Part shown: positions 25,649-34,260 of the stretch, piece after piece
Layout: each line of letters begins with the position of its first letter
How positions within the stretch are numbered: position 1 is the stretch's first letter
Assembly: GCA_963678465.1 (NCBI GenBank)
Contig: OY782858.1
Coordinates: 806,001 to 870,000, forward strand
DNA from: Paludibacter sp963678465
GTDB taxonomy: Bacteria; Bacteroidota; Bacteroidia; Bacteroidales; Paludibacteraceae
Direction of reading: 5' to 3'
Length of the DNA: 64,000 nt
Notes under the pieces: generated by a model
What the model saw: the letters and a program-made list of their open reading frames with translations, nothing else
What the model was told of the DNA's origin: nothing
The model's database searches: none
Position numbers and translations under genes: made by a program

Positions 25649-27076
25649 ATGATTTGGTCAATAGCATGGAAAAATGTGTGGCGTAACCGCAAACGCAGCC
25701 TTATCGTTATTACGGCTGTGTTGCTCGGTACTACTGCCGGAGTTTTTACTTCGGGACTTATGAAAGGCTGGGTAGAGCAACGCTTGCGGTCGGCAGTTTA
25801 TACCGAACAGGGACACCTTAAAATATACAATCCTGAATTTCTGAATAACGAGGAGATCAACAATATCATCCCGCAAAGCAGCAATATTGAAAACTATCTG
25901 CAAAATGACAAGCGCATAAAGGCTTTCAGTCATCGGGTAAAATTGATGTCGATGGCTGCTACTTCGCGTGGAAACACGGCGTTGATGCTTCAGGGGATTG
26001 ATGTTGAAAAAGAAAAACAGGTTTCTGATCTGTATAAATATATATTGCCGAATGCAGGATCCTATTTTGAAACCGGCGGTTCGTATCCGATAATTATAAG
26101 CGATAAAACGGCGGAACAATTGCGCATTAAAAACTATACAATAAAAGCCGAAAGTTTCGATAGTTTGAGGAACGCCGGAATCCCCGCTTCAATTTCAGAA
26201 AAACTAAAAGCCATTGAAAATGAACGATTCAACACGGAAAAATTATTCAAGAAACGGCTGAGTGAATTGCTATCGGGCAAGGAAGTGAAAAACTACGGCG
26301 CTGAAATACTCAAAGCGGCAAAGCATTACCGCCTGAACTCGAAAATAGTGTTTACTTTCACCGACAAAAGCGGCGAACTTATTTCGCAGGCCTTTAAAGT
26401 GTGTGGCGTTTTTAAAACAAGCAATACAATGTTCGACCAAATGAATGCATATGTCCTGCAATCCGACCTGGCTCCGATAGCCGGTTTGACAGCATCCGAA
26501 TACCATGAAACCGGCATTTTGCTGAACGATGGAAAAACCCTTGAAAAAGTAAAATCGGACATCGGCAACACATTTCCCAACATAAATGTACTATCGTGGA
26601 AAGAACTGGCTCCCGATGCTGCCATGACAAATGATTATATGGGTTTGTATTATTATATCATTATGGGTTTTATCCTGTTTGCACTGGCATTTGGGATTAT
26701 CAATACAATGATGATGTCTATCCTTGAACGTACCAAAGAGCTTGGAATGCTGATGGCCATAGGGATGAACAAAAAGCGTGTATTCAGTATGATTATGCTC
26801 GAAACTATTTTCCTGACCCTGGTTGGTGCGGTGATCGGTATGTTGCTGGGTTGGTTGTCTGTTGTAATTACCGGACATACGGGGCTCGATTTTTCGTCGG
26901 TAGGCGAGGGGTTCGAAGCCATGGGTTGGGCGGCCATTGTTTATCCCGAAATTGACGCTTCTTTCTTTTTTGGAGTTACACTGATGGTGGTGGCCACCGG
27001 AATACTGTCGTCAATATTGCCGGCACGTAAAGCATTGAAATTAAATCCGGTGGAAGCCATTCGAATTGATAATTAA
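25649..27076 (+). CDS. ABC transporter permease, FtsX/LolC type
   Basis: This 475-residue protein is the partner of the preceding permease. It has an N-terminal helix after WKNVWRNRKRSLIVITAV, a long periplasmic domain (~45-320), and C-terminal helices with MMMSILERTKELGMLMAIGMNKKRVFSMIMLETIFL followed by the conserved PARKALKLNPVEAIR end. It probably forms a heterodimer with the first permease and is driven by the ATPase downstream. The intervening repeat does not interrupt either reading frame. Confidence 0.9.
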   Translation: MIWSIAWKNVWRNRKRSLIVITAVLLGTTAGVFTSGLMKGWVEQRLRSAVYTEQGHLKIYNPEFLNNEEINNIIPQSSNIENYLQNDKRIKAFSHRVKLMSMAATSRGNTALMLQGIDVEKEKQVSDLYKYILPNAGSYFETGGSYPIIISDKTAEQLRIKNYTIKAESFDSLRNAGIPASISEKLKAIENERFNTEKLFKKRLSELLSGKEVKNYGAEILKAAKHYRLNSKIVFTFTDKSGELISQAFKVCGVFKTSNTMFDQMNAYVLQSDLAPIAGLTASEYHETGILLNDGKTLEKVKSDIGNTFPNINVLSWKELAPDAAMTNDYMGLYYYIIMGFILFALAFGIINTMMMSILERTKELGMLMAIGMNKKRVFSMIMLETIFLTLVGAVIGMLLGWLSVVITGHTGLDFSSVGEGFEAMGWAAIVYPEIDASFFFGVTLMVVATGILSSILPARKALKLNPVEAIRIDN

Positions 27077-27134
27077 ATTCTAAAATTTATGAATATCTGT
27101 TCCATTACCTACTTGTGTTGTTCAAACTCCCTAA

Positions 27135-27354
27135 AGGATCGACCTCGTCCGGTGAGCCGAAAAATGGAGTGAAGTGGGCGTAGAAAACTTTTCTGTTTGA
27201 GTCTCGACGTATTTCGTCGGGGCGAGTTTAAAAGTTTTCAGCCTACGAACGACTAATTTTTCGAGCGAAGCGGGCGCAGTCTTGACTTTTTTTGCTTACT
27301 TTTTTGTGTTAAGACAAAAAAGTAAGTGGGGTTTTAGGGGCAAAGCCCCTGTTA
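27135..27354. repeat. 220 bp inverted repeat, left arm, flanking the ATPase gene
   Basis: Runs from aggatcgacctcgtccggtg to ggggcaaagcccctgtta. The reverse complement, at high identity, is at 28205-28424. It contains internal hairpins (cgacgtatttcgtcg; ttttttgtgttaagacaaaaaa). Confidence 0.88.
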
Positions 27355-27443
27355 GGTTGAATTTTAAATATTTAGTAAATCTATCGTCAAATCATTTTAA
27401 ATTTTCTGTATGCATTTCAAAACACAAAAAAAATCTACATAGT

Positions 27444-28130
27444 ATGAATGTAATTGAAATAAAAGATCTTGTAAAAATATATTCCAATAACGTAATGGAA
27501 GTTACGGCTGTCGACAATGTGAACCTGACAATAGAAAAAGGTGAATTTACGGCTATTGTAGGGCCATCAGGTTCGGGAAAAACTACGCTGCTGAATATGA
27601 TAGGAGGCCTGGATCAGGCTACATCCGGACAAATTCTTGTTGATGGCATTGATGTTTCAACACTGAATTCGAAACAGTTGGTCGATTTTCGTTTGCACAA
27701 TATCGGCTTTGTTTTTCAGTCCTACAATCTTATTCCGGTACTCACAGCCAGCGAAAATGTTTCGTTTATAATGGAAATGCAGGGGTTGGACAAAGCAACA
27801 ATTCAATCGCGGACTACTGAAATCCTTACCGAAGTAGGGTTGGGCGATCGCATGGAAAGTAGACCGAACCAAATGTCGGGTGGCCAACAACAAAGGGTAG
27901 CAGTAGCACGGGCCATGGCTTCACGTCCGAAGTTTATTATTGCCGATGAACCAACCGCCAACTTAGACTCGAAAACTACCGAAAAACTGCTCGATATAAT
28001 GGAAGAGCTGAATGAAAAAGAAAATATAACTTTTTTGTTTTCGACTCACGATCAACGTGTGGTAAACAAAGCCCGCCGCGTTATTGTGCTCGAAGATGGC
28101 AAAATAGTGAAAGATGAGAAAGTAAGGTAA
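27444..28130 (+). CDS. ABC transporter ATPase, LolD/MacB type
   Basis: This 228-residue ATPase powers the two FtsX-type permeases. It has Walker A GPSGSGKT (40-47), Q-loop near FVFQSYN, signature MSGGQQQR (144-151), Walker B FIIADEP (164-170) and switch His in STHD. I place the start at ATG 27444 (MNVIEIKDLVKIYSN). An upstream extension to 27282 is open but runs through the inverted repeat and is not protein-like. The gene lies alone between the two 220 bp inverted repeat arms, so it could be inverted relative to its operon by recombination. Confidence 0.9.
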   Translation: MNVIEIKDLVKIYSNNVMEVTAVDNVNLTIEKGEFTAIVGPSGSGKTTLLNMIGGLDQATSGQILVDGIDVSTLNSKQLVDFRLHNIGFVFQSYNLIPVLTASENVSFIMEMQGLDKATIQSRTTEILTEVGLGDRMESRPNQMSGGQQQRVAVARAMASRPKFIIADEPTANLDSKTTEKLLDIMEELNEKENITFLFSTHDQRVVNKARRVIVLEDGKIVKDEKVR

Positions 28131-28204
28131 TCGTTAGTGTGTAATTCATGCGAATTATGAAAAATGATTATCCGATAGATTGCTTAAAGCTTTAGACTTC
28201 AATA

Positions 28205-28424
28205 TAACAGGGGCTTTGCCCCTAAAACCCCACTCACTTTTTTGTCTTAACACAAAAAAGTAAGCAAAAAAAGTCAAGACTTCGCCCGCTTCACTCAAAA
28301 AATTAGTCGTTTGCAGGCTGAAAACCTTTAAACTCGCCCCGACGAAATACGTCGGGACTCAAACAGAAAAGTTTTCTACGCCTACTTCACTCCATTTTTT
28401 GGCTCACCGGACGAGGTCGATCCT
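28205..28424. repeat. 220 bp inverted repeat, right arm
   Basis: This is the reverse complement of 27135-27354, of the same length and near-identical. It starts taacaggggctttgcccct and ends gacgaggtcgatcct. Confidence 0.88.
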
Positions 28425-28474
28425 GAAAGAGATTTTGTACAACAGAAACAGGCAATTAAACAGATATCCACATT

Positions 28475-29713
28475 ATGAAATTAAAAATAAGAAAATCATT
28501 AAGGCTCCCCTCTCCTCAAGGAGAGGGGCTGGGGGTGAGGTCGTTTTTATTATTGCTATTTACATTTGTCCTTCTGACCCAACTGAATGCCCAAAAGTTT
28601 GCATTGAACGGTTATGTAAAGGACATGCAGACTTTTTATTTTCTCGAAAACGGAATGCCCATGCCTTCGGGCGAAGTGTTGGACGCTACAAATTACAATA
28701 TGATTCACAACAGGTTGAATTTTAGTTATAACCCCAATGCCGATCTTCGCTTTGAACTGGGCGTCCGTAATCGCTTACTTGCCGGCAAACTGATGGCCCA
28801 ACTGCCGCAATATGCCTCTTTCTTTAAACAGGATGACGGCATTGTACAGCTTTCGTGGAATCTTGCCGAAAAAAATGCCTGGTTCCTGAATACCTCCATC
28901 GACCGTTTGTACGTGGATTACACGCTTGGGAAATGGCAGCTTAAAGTGGGACGCCAACGCATTAACTGGGGCATCGACCTGGTGTGGAATCCGAACGATC
29001 TGTTCAACGCATTTTCGTACATCGATTTTGATTATGAGGAACGGCCCGGAAGTGATGCCGTTTCGCTGACTTACTATACATCGGAATCTTCGTCCTTAGA
29101 TTTGGCTTTTAAAACAGATAAATACAACAAAACTACAGCTGCTGCACGTTATCGTTTCAATTTTCACGATTACGATATTCAACTGATAGGAGGGAAGAGT
29201 GATGCCGATGTTGTGCTTGGAGGCGGATGGTCGGGAGGCTTAGGCAAAGTGTCCTTCCGCGGTGAAGGAAGCGTTTTTATTCCGGCATTCAAAGGAAGCG
29301 CTAACTCCCATACTTCGGTTTCGGCCACCATCTCTACCGATTATACATTTGAAAATTCGCTGTACGTGGGCGCTGCGTTTTTATTCAACAGCATGGGAGC
29401 GACTGATGCGATAGGCGGGATATCCTTACTCAGTCCCGATTTGAATTTAAGCGCCAAACAATTAAGCCTTGGTAAATACGAACTTTTCGGACAGGTTTCA
29501 TATCCCATCAGTCCGATTATGAATGTAGCATTTGCAACTATGTACAACCCTTCGGATCATTCGGCCTACCTTGGCCCAACAGCCACCATTTCGTTGCTCG
29601 ACGATTTGGAACTTATGCTCACAGCGCAACTTATGTTAGGCGACACCGGAACCGAATACGGCGCTTACGGAAATACCTATGCCTGTTACGGCAGACTGAG
29701 GTGGAGCTTTTAA
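28475..29713 (+). CDS. Outer membrane beta-barrel protein with repeat-derived signal peptide segment
   Basis: This 412-residue porin-like protein ends in an aromatic beta-strand (YGRLRWSF) and contains many amphipathic strands (LYVDYTLGKWQLKVGRQRINWGIDLVWNP). It belongs to the export block (LolA-like, permeases, ATPase). The signal peptide is odd: MKLKIRKSLR is followed by LPSPQGEGLGVRS, encoded by a gagaggggctgggggtgaggt repeat (28506-28543), and only then the hydrophobic core FLLLLFTFVLLTQLNAQ. The repeat entered in frame and lengthens the n-region. No other in-frame ATG could replace the start. Confidence 0.82.
   Translation: MKLKIRKSLRLPSPQGEGLGVRSFLLLLFTFVLLTQLNAQKFALNGYVKDMQTFYFLENGMPMPSGEVLDATNYNMIHNRLNFSYNPNADLRFELGVRNRLLAGKLMAQLPQYASFFKQDDGIVQLSWNLAEKNAWFLNTSIDRLYVDYTLGKWQLKVGRQRINWGIDLVWNPNDLFNAFSYIDFDYEERPGSDAVSLTYYTSESSSLDLAFKTDKYNKTTAAARYRFNFHDYDIQLIGGKSDADVVLGGGWSGGLGKVSFRGEGSVFIPAFKGSANSHTSVSATISTDYTFENSLYVGAAFLFNSMGATDAIGGISLLSPDLNLSAKQLSLGKYELFGQVSYPISPIMNVAFATMYNPSDHSAYLGPTATISLLDDLELMLTAQLMLGDTGTEYGAYGNTYACYGRLRWSF
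28506..28543 (+). repeat. GC-rich REP-like hairpin inside a coding region
   Basis: cccctctcctcaaggagagggg, followed by ctgggggtgaggt, is the same family as 22575-22613, 25505-25560, 35586-35624 and 44971-45006. Here it is translated as part of a signal peptide. Confidence 0.8.
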
Positions 29714-30110
29714 AGAGTTTCGGGTTTCGGATTTAGTGTTCCAGGTTGTGAGGATGAATTTGAGGATTTGTCCCGAAAGCTTTCGGGATTGAGGAGTTAG
29801 TGAAGTTTTGAGTTCCGTGTTCTGGGTTTCGGGTTCACTTCGACTTCGCTCAGTGAACGGCTTCAATGATTCAATTAATCAGTTATTCAACGATTCAACG
29901 ATTCAACAAAGTCCGGAGACTGTGGACTGTAGACCTTTCAACAATTTCACAGTTCAACGATTCAACAAAGTCTGTGGACCGTAGACTTTCGACCCTTTTG
30001 CCTTTGCCTAAAAACACCACCTCTCCCGATACTTCTCCCACAGCCATCGGTCCCGTTCAACTCTGTTTTATTCAGCATTTTCGTCCGTGCATTAAATAAA
30101 TTTTGTTTTT
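29714..30110. repeat. Phrase-like repeats upstream of the TIR gene
   Basis: This contains gagtttcgggtttcgg (29715-29735), gaggatttg with the CCCGAAAGCTTTCGGG palindrome (29772-29787), acgattcaacgattcaac iterations (29865-29970) and agtccggagactgtggactg (29910-29990). No gene is supported. Confidence 0.7.
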
Positions 30111-30111
30111 A

Positions 30112-30142
30112 TTTGCAATTTTATCGCTTTTAATTAACTTTG
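30112..30142 (+). promoter_or_regulatory. Bacteroidota promoter of the TIR gene
   Basis: TTTG (30112-30115), a 19-base spacer and TAACTTTG (30135-30142) match the -33/-7 consensus. The predicted transcript starts about 30 bases before the GTG at 30178. Confidence 0.65.
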
Positions 30143-30177
30143 ACACTCGAAAACGATGAATAAAACACTATGATGTT

Positions 30178-31419
30178 GTGGCCAACATACTAAAAAAAAA
30201 AGAAAAACAGACATTTACTACTAATTACACCGTGAATAAAGACAAAATTTTCGTAAGTCATTCGAGCAAAGACATAGAAATTATTGATTCCTTTGTCGAG
30301 AAAATATTAATTCTAGGACTTGAGATACCTTCAAATAGAGTGTTTTGTACAAGTATGCACGGACACGGAATACAAAGCGGACAATATATCCCTGACAGAC
30401 TTCGTGAAGAAATTAATATGAGTTCAATAGCTTTGTTATTTATTTCTCATAATTACAAATCTAGCGAAATATGTTTAAATGAGGTTGGTGCAGCTTGGGT
30501 TACGCATGAAAAAGAAGAAGTAATACCTCTATTATTACCAGATGTTGATTTCACAGAAATTGGATATTTAAATATAAGTAGATTAGGATTAAAAATATAT
30601 GAAAGACAAGGAATATTAAAACTTATACAGGACAACAAAGAAAAACTTAATCCAAATTTCAATCTGGAGAAGCTAAACAAACAAATTGATTTATTCCTAA
30701 AATATTTTAACAAAAGTAAAGCTGGTTTTAAATCTCCAATTGAAGTGACTGAAAGTGATTTTACAAAGTGCTTTACAAATCATCTTTACCCTTATAATGA
30801 AATAATTCGTAAGTCAATTCCAGCATTTGATGAAGGAATTCATAAGCTAGAAGATGTGCGAATACAAAATAAATTACTAGCAGATTTAAATGAATTAAAA
30901 TTAAAAGAACTTTGGTATAGATATTCAGTTGGTGATAGTAACATATCTGAGTTGAAGCTATTAAGAAATGGAAATTGGTTATTTAATACTAGATGGGAAA
31001 TAAATATCTCTTCTATGTGGGTTTCAATGAACGATGAATTAGGTTACGAATTTATCTTAATACGTTCAGAAAAGCAAGAACCTTTCAAAATAAACTCTGA
31101 TGTTGGAGGTGAAAACTTTCATGTAGGAATTTTAAACGATGGTACTATAATTAGTAGTAATGAATATTATAATAATTATTCTGTAATTGATGGACAAACA
31201 ATTAACATTAACGATTACGGTGCAGTAGACAGATATCGAAGTGATGAATCTCATTGGATTTTTATTATAACATATTATCACAAAACAGGAATTAACGCAG
31301 ATAAAACTATTTATTTTTGTAAAAAGTTAGATAATGGTGAAATTGAAGTAAACGAAAAGAATTTAACAAGCTATTTAAGTAAACTCGAAAATCATCCTAC
31401 AATTACGAAATACAGATGA
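30178..31419 (+). CDS. TIR-domain protein with unknown C-terminal domain
   Basis: This 413-residue protein has an N-terminal TIR domain (~22-165). The signatures are KIFVSHSSKD, RVFCTSMHGHGI and ALLFISHNYKSSEICLNEVGAAW, where Glu102 aligns with the catalytic NADase glutamate. Many bacterial TIR proteins act in phage defence by cleaving NAD or making signal nucleotides, but no partner (ThsA-like, Argonaute or others) is adjacent. The C-terminal half (~200-413) is Tyr/Trp/Asn-rich and unrecognised; it may be the sensor. The start is GTG; no in-frame ATG exists between the upstream stop at 30157 and residue 60. It begins the cassette-like run. Confidence 0.8.
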   Translation: MANILKKKEKQTFTTNYTVNKDKIFVSHSSKDIEIIDSFVEKILILGLEIPSNRVFCTSMHGHGIQSGQYIPDRLREEINMSSIALLFISHNYKSSEICLNEVGAAWVTHEKEEVIPLLLPDVDFTEIGYLNISRLGLKIYERQGILKLIQDNKEKLNPNFNLEKLNKQIDLFLKYFNKSKAGFKSPIEVTESDFTKCFTNHLYPYNEIIRKSIPAFDEGIHKLEDVRIQNKLLADLNELKLKELWYRYSVGDSNISELKLLRNGNWLFNTRWEINISSMWVSMNDELGYEFILIRSEKQEPFKINSDVGGENFHVGILNDGTIISSNEYYNNYSVIDGQTININDYGAVDRYRSDESHWIFIITYYHKTGINADKTIYFCKKLDNGEIEVNEKNLTSYLSKLENHPTITKYR

Positions 31420-31447
31420 TTCATATATATAACGAAAAAGTACGATT

Positions 31448-31618
31448 GCCTAATACTTATGTTTCCTGCGGTCGGAACGACGCAACAAGGAGATGGTCGG
31501 GTTAATTAATAACATAAAGAGTCGTACGAAGGGAGACTTTCAAGCCCGTGAGAACGCGATGGTGAATTGAAAATCGGCATAGCCAAAGTCCATGGCGTGA
31601 CTTGATCAGGGGGCATTA
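31448..31618 (+). repeat. Stem-loop cassette-border element, copy 5 (full length)
   Basis: It starts gcctaatacttatg and has the core hairpin tttcctgcggtcggaacgac ... caaggag. The shared tail ttaattaataacataaagag ... gtgacttgatcagggggc follows. It separates the TIR gene from the next small gene. Confidence 0.75.
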
Positions 31619-31629
31619 AAAAAAGAGAA

Positions 31630-32289
31630 ATGAAAGCAAAAATCTTTAGTTTGACAATACTTCTTTTACTCGCAGCGACAATTTATTGCCAACGAATCGA
31701 CTTTGGGAAATATCAACTTTGCTACGACATGTATTGGAGATGTCACTTTCAGAATTTGATTGAATTAAGACAAGACAGCACATATACTTTCGAATACAGA
31801 GACGACACTCAAATGATGACAACTAAAGGAAAGTGGAAAATTGAACCTGACTTTTTAGTTTTGACACCCGACTTAATTCCAGACACAATTAAAGTCACAA
31901 ACGTATTTGAGTACATAAATAAGAAAAACTCGAACAACTTGATTCGTATTGACGAGAGTTTCAAAGGTATTGCCGGACTTCCTGTTGAGATTTATCGAGA
32001 TGGAATTAAAAGTAATTTTGTGACAGATTCGATTGGAGAAATTCAGTATGACGGACAAGTTGCTGACAGCGTTTCATTTCCAATTAAAGGACGTAAAATA
32101 AAGGTTATCCCAAAGAAAACAAAAATATCGACGCTAATCGGAATAACTATTGACTCGAACTACAAAGACTTAGTTTACCAACAACTTGGAACAAATAAAA
32201 TAGTGATTCTTAACGGAAGAATGTTAGTGAGATACAAAGACGGCGAAGACGGAAAACTAAAGACTGAATACTTTGAGAAAATAAATTAA
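31630..32289 (+). CDS. Exported protein of unknown function (cassette gene)
   Basis: This 219-residue protein has a signal peptide (MKAKIFSLTILLLLAATIYCQ). Residues ~22-90 look like a small lipocalin-like or META-like beta unit (LIELRQDSTYTFEYRDD ... TKGKWKIEPDFLVLTPD), a pattern seen in many Bacteroidota exported proteins. The rest is unrecognised. It is enclosed by two near-identical stem-loop elements (31448 and 32293), as expected for a cassette. Confidence 0.7.
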   Translation: MKAKIFSLTILLLLAATIYCQRIDFGKYQLCYDMYWRCHFQNLIELRQDSTYTFEYRDDTQMMTTKGKWKIEPDFLVLTPDLIPDTIKVTNVFEYINKKNSNNLIRIDESFKGIAGLPVEIYRDGIKSNFVTDSIGEIQYDGQVADSVSFPIKGRKIKVIPKKTKISTLIGITIDSNYKDLVYQQLGTNKIVILNGRMLVRYKDGEDGKLKTEYFEKIN

Positions 32290-32292
32290 AAC

Positions 32293-32441
32293 CCCCTAAT
32301 ACTTAACTTCCTGCGGTCGGAACGCCCCGGCAAGGAGATGGTCGGGTTAATTAATAACATAAAGAGTCGTACGAAGGGAGACTTTCAAGCACGTAAGAAC
32401 GCGATGGTGAGAGTCCATGACGTGACTCGATTAGCGGCCAT
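32293..32441 (+). repeat. Stem-loop cassette-border element, copy 6 (full length)
   Basis: It starts ccctaatacttaacttcctg and ends gtgactcgattagcggcc. Its ends CCTAAT and ATTAGCGG are roughly complementary, so the whole 150 bp element could fold back. It is very similar to copy 5 through the tail. Confidence 0.78.
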
Positions 32442-32494
32442 TGCAAACGACTATGTTACAACTTTATAACAAATTTGATTAAAATATTAAACAG

Positions 32495-33130
32495 ATGATT
32501 AAGAAGTATTTGGTTTTAATATGCATGATTATTTCAGTGATATTAATAGTAATAGCAGCGTTAGCATATCCAGGTGGATCGTTGCTTGACAAAAATTCAG
32601 TGGGTTTTGGCTGGTCAAAAAATTTTATTAGCAATTTGTTTGAAGCAAAAGCGATAAATGGCTCAGAAAATCCTGGAAGGATTTGGGCAATTCTTGGAAT
32701 GGCATTCCAATCGGTTGGTTATGGTGTTTTTTTTATAAATATGTCGAAAAAGATTTCTTTAAGAGTATGGGCTAATGCTTTAAAATATATCGGATTTGCC
32801 AACTTTTTATTTATTTTCTTAATTGCAACACCCTACCACGACCTGGGAACAATTTCAATTGTTTTGACATTGTTTGGGCTATTTATTATTACTTTCTTCG
32901 TCCTTAAATCAAAACTACAATTACTTAAGTTTTGCTGTATAATATGCTTATTAACTTATTATTGTTTCTTTTTCCTATATGGATTTAGTTATTTGGCATT
33001 AGCCTTTGTAATGCAGAAAGTATATTCTATAAGTTCAATACTATTAGTTTTAGGACTGGAATATTTTACAAAATATGAAGACTTTGTACCTATTAAATCG
33101 GGAGAACAGAAAAAAGCAACGAACCGCTAA
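32495..33130 (+). CDS. DUF998-like integral membrane protein (cassette gene)
   Basis: This 211-residue protein has about six transmembrane helices. The N-terminal region (ALAYPGGSLLDKNSVGFGWSKNFISNLFE) is typical of DUF998-type and related eight-to-six-helix proteins of unknown function. There are no catalytic motifs. It sits between stem-loop copy 6 and a second type of inverted repeat at 33126-33225. Confidence 0.7.
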   Translation: MIKKYLVLICMIISVILIVIAALAYPGGSLLDKNSVGFGWSKNFISNLFEAKAINGSENPGRIWAILGMAFQSVGYGVFFINMSKKISLRVWANALKYIGFANFLFIFLIATPYHDLGTISIVLTLFGLFIITFFVLKSKLQLLKFCCIICLLTYYCFFFLYGFSYLALAFVMQKVYSISSILLVLGLEYFTKYEDFVPIKSGEQKKATNR

Positions 33131-33225
33131 TACGCCTCTACAGCAAAAAAGCTCAATGGGATCTTAAGTATGTAGTGAATATATGGGCAATGCGTATATA
33201 TTAGATGTTAGGGGCATTTTAGATA
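33126..33225. repeat. attC-like inverted repeat between cassette genes
   Basis: cgctaatacgcctctacagc (33127) pairs with gcaatgcgtatatattag (33188-33205), and the far end reads gatgttaggggc. The inner block resembles 983-1014 upstream of the GH2 gene. No integrase is present in the window. Confidence 0.5.
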
Positions 33226-33231
33226 AAAGAA

Positions 33232-33717
33232 ATGAAAAAAATCAACTTACTATTGACAGTCTTACTTCTGAATATTTTTCATGGACTTGGACAACCAAAT
33301 ACAAATAAAATAGAAGCAGAACATTATAAGACAAAGAAATTTGACGTAGCCATTTTTCCAGAGAATTACATAAATATGATTCCTGGAGAAAGATTTACAC
33401 CAACAAAACAAGATATTGACAAGGCGGAAGTGGCTTTGATTAAGGGCTTAAAGAAACTCAATCGATATAAAGCCAATCAAGCTTCGACTCCGGTGATTCA
33501 CAAGAACCTGAGAAAATACAAAAGACAGTATTTCGGTTACATAGACAAGAGTGGACAGCGAATACTTTTGATTAATTGCTTTTGGGACGAAGATTTAGAA
33601 AATCATTGGCTGAAAGAGCGAGTTCAAGTTTTTGACGGTGGAAGTTATTATTGGAATATACAATATAACATAGACAAAAATAAACTTTTCGATTTGTATG
33701 TAAACGGTTATGCCTAA
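33232..33717 (+). CDS. Exported protein of unknown function (cassette gene)
   Basis: This 161-residue protein has a signal peptide (MKKINLLLTVLLLNIFHGLGQ). The mature part has no motif I recognise; RQYFGYIDKSGQRILLINCFW and GGSYYWNIQYNIDKNKLFDLYVNG suggest a small beta-rich domain. It is enclosed by an attC-like inverted repeat and stem-loop copy 7. Confidence 0.7.
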   Translation: MKKINLLLTVLLLNIFHGLGQPNTNKIEAEHYKTKKFDVAIFPENYINMIPGERFTPTKQDIDKAEVALIKGLKKLNRYKANQASTPVIHKNLRKYKRQYFGYIDKSGQRILLINCFWDEDLENHWLKERVQVFDGGSYYWNIQYNIDKNKLFDLYVNGYA

Positions 33718-33913
33718 GACAGAAGAGATAAAAGAGATTATAAGGAAATAAGTGAGAATAATTTATAATTACTTTTCTGCTATATAGTTTACGGACAAAC
33801 TTCTATAGCGTAACTTCCTGAACAAAAAAAGGAAACTACGATCATTAACTTGATTGGACTTATCATGAAGAATATTATAAAAATAACCGTTTGATGTATA
33901 AACAAAAAACTAC

Positions 33914-34175
33914 CGCCTAATACATATGTTTCCTGCGGTCAGGACGACTCCCGATACATCGGGATCTGCGACGCAGCAAGGAGGCTTGGGAATAAGAAGA
34001 TGAAATAATTGAAGCTTGAACAGAATTGTTTGCCATACGATTCGTGTGCTGCAGTGTTAGGAAAAGGATGTATCGTAAATTTCTCCTAGGGGATAGATAA
34101 CCATAGAATGAACCCGGAAATAAAATAATTGAAGGTTGAACTTGTTTGCCACACAATTCAATCCGTGCTGCATTT
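33914..34175 (+). repeat. Stem-loop element copy 7 and a duplicated 45 bp block
   Basis: gcctaatacatatgtttcctg opens the element, which carries an extra hairpin cccgatacatcggg like copy 3. Downstream, two related blocks, gaaataattgaagcttgaac (34003) and gaaggttgaacttgtttgcc (34130), form an imperfect direct repeat that also resembles 11155-11205. The region 33718-33913 shows no feature. Confidence 0.65.
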
Positions 34176-34260
34176 TATAGTTTCCGTTTGCGGCAAAAGA
34201 GACTTTGTTTAATTATCTTTGCATCGTTAAACGCAGTATTGAAATAAAATTACCTCATCC

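Noticed and set aside
27282..27443. Longer ATPase start
   Set aside because: The extension runs through the 220 bp inverted repeat and is not conserved-looking; ATG 27444 gives a normal LolD-type length.
30178..31419. Complete known TIR defence system such as Thoeris
   Set aside because: No ThsA-like or other effector gene is adjacent; neighbours are exported or membrane proteins of unknown function.
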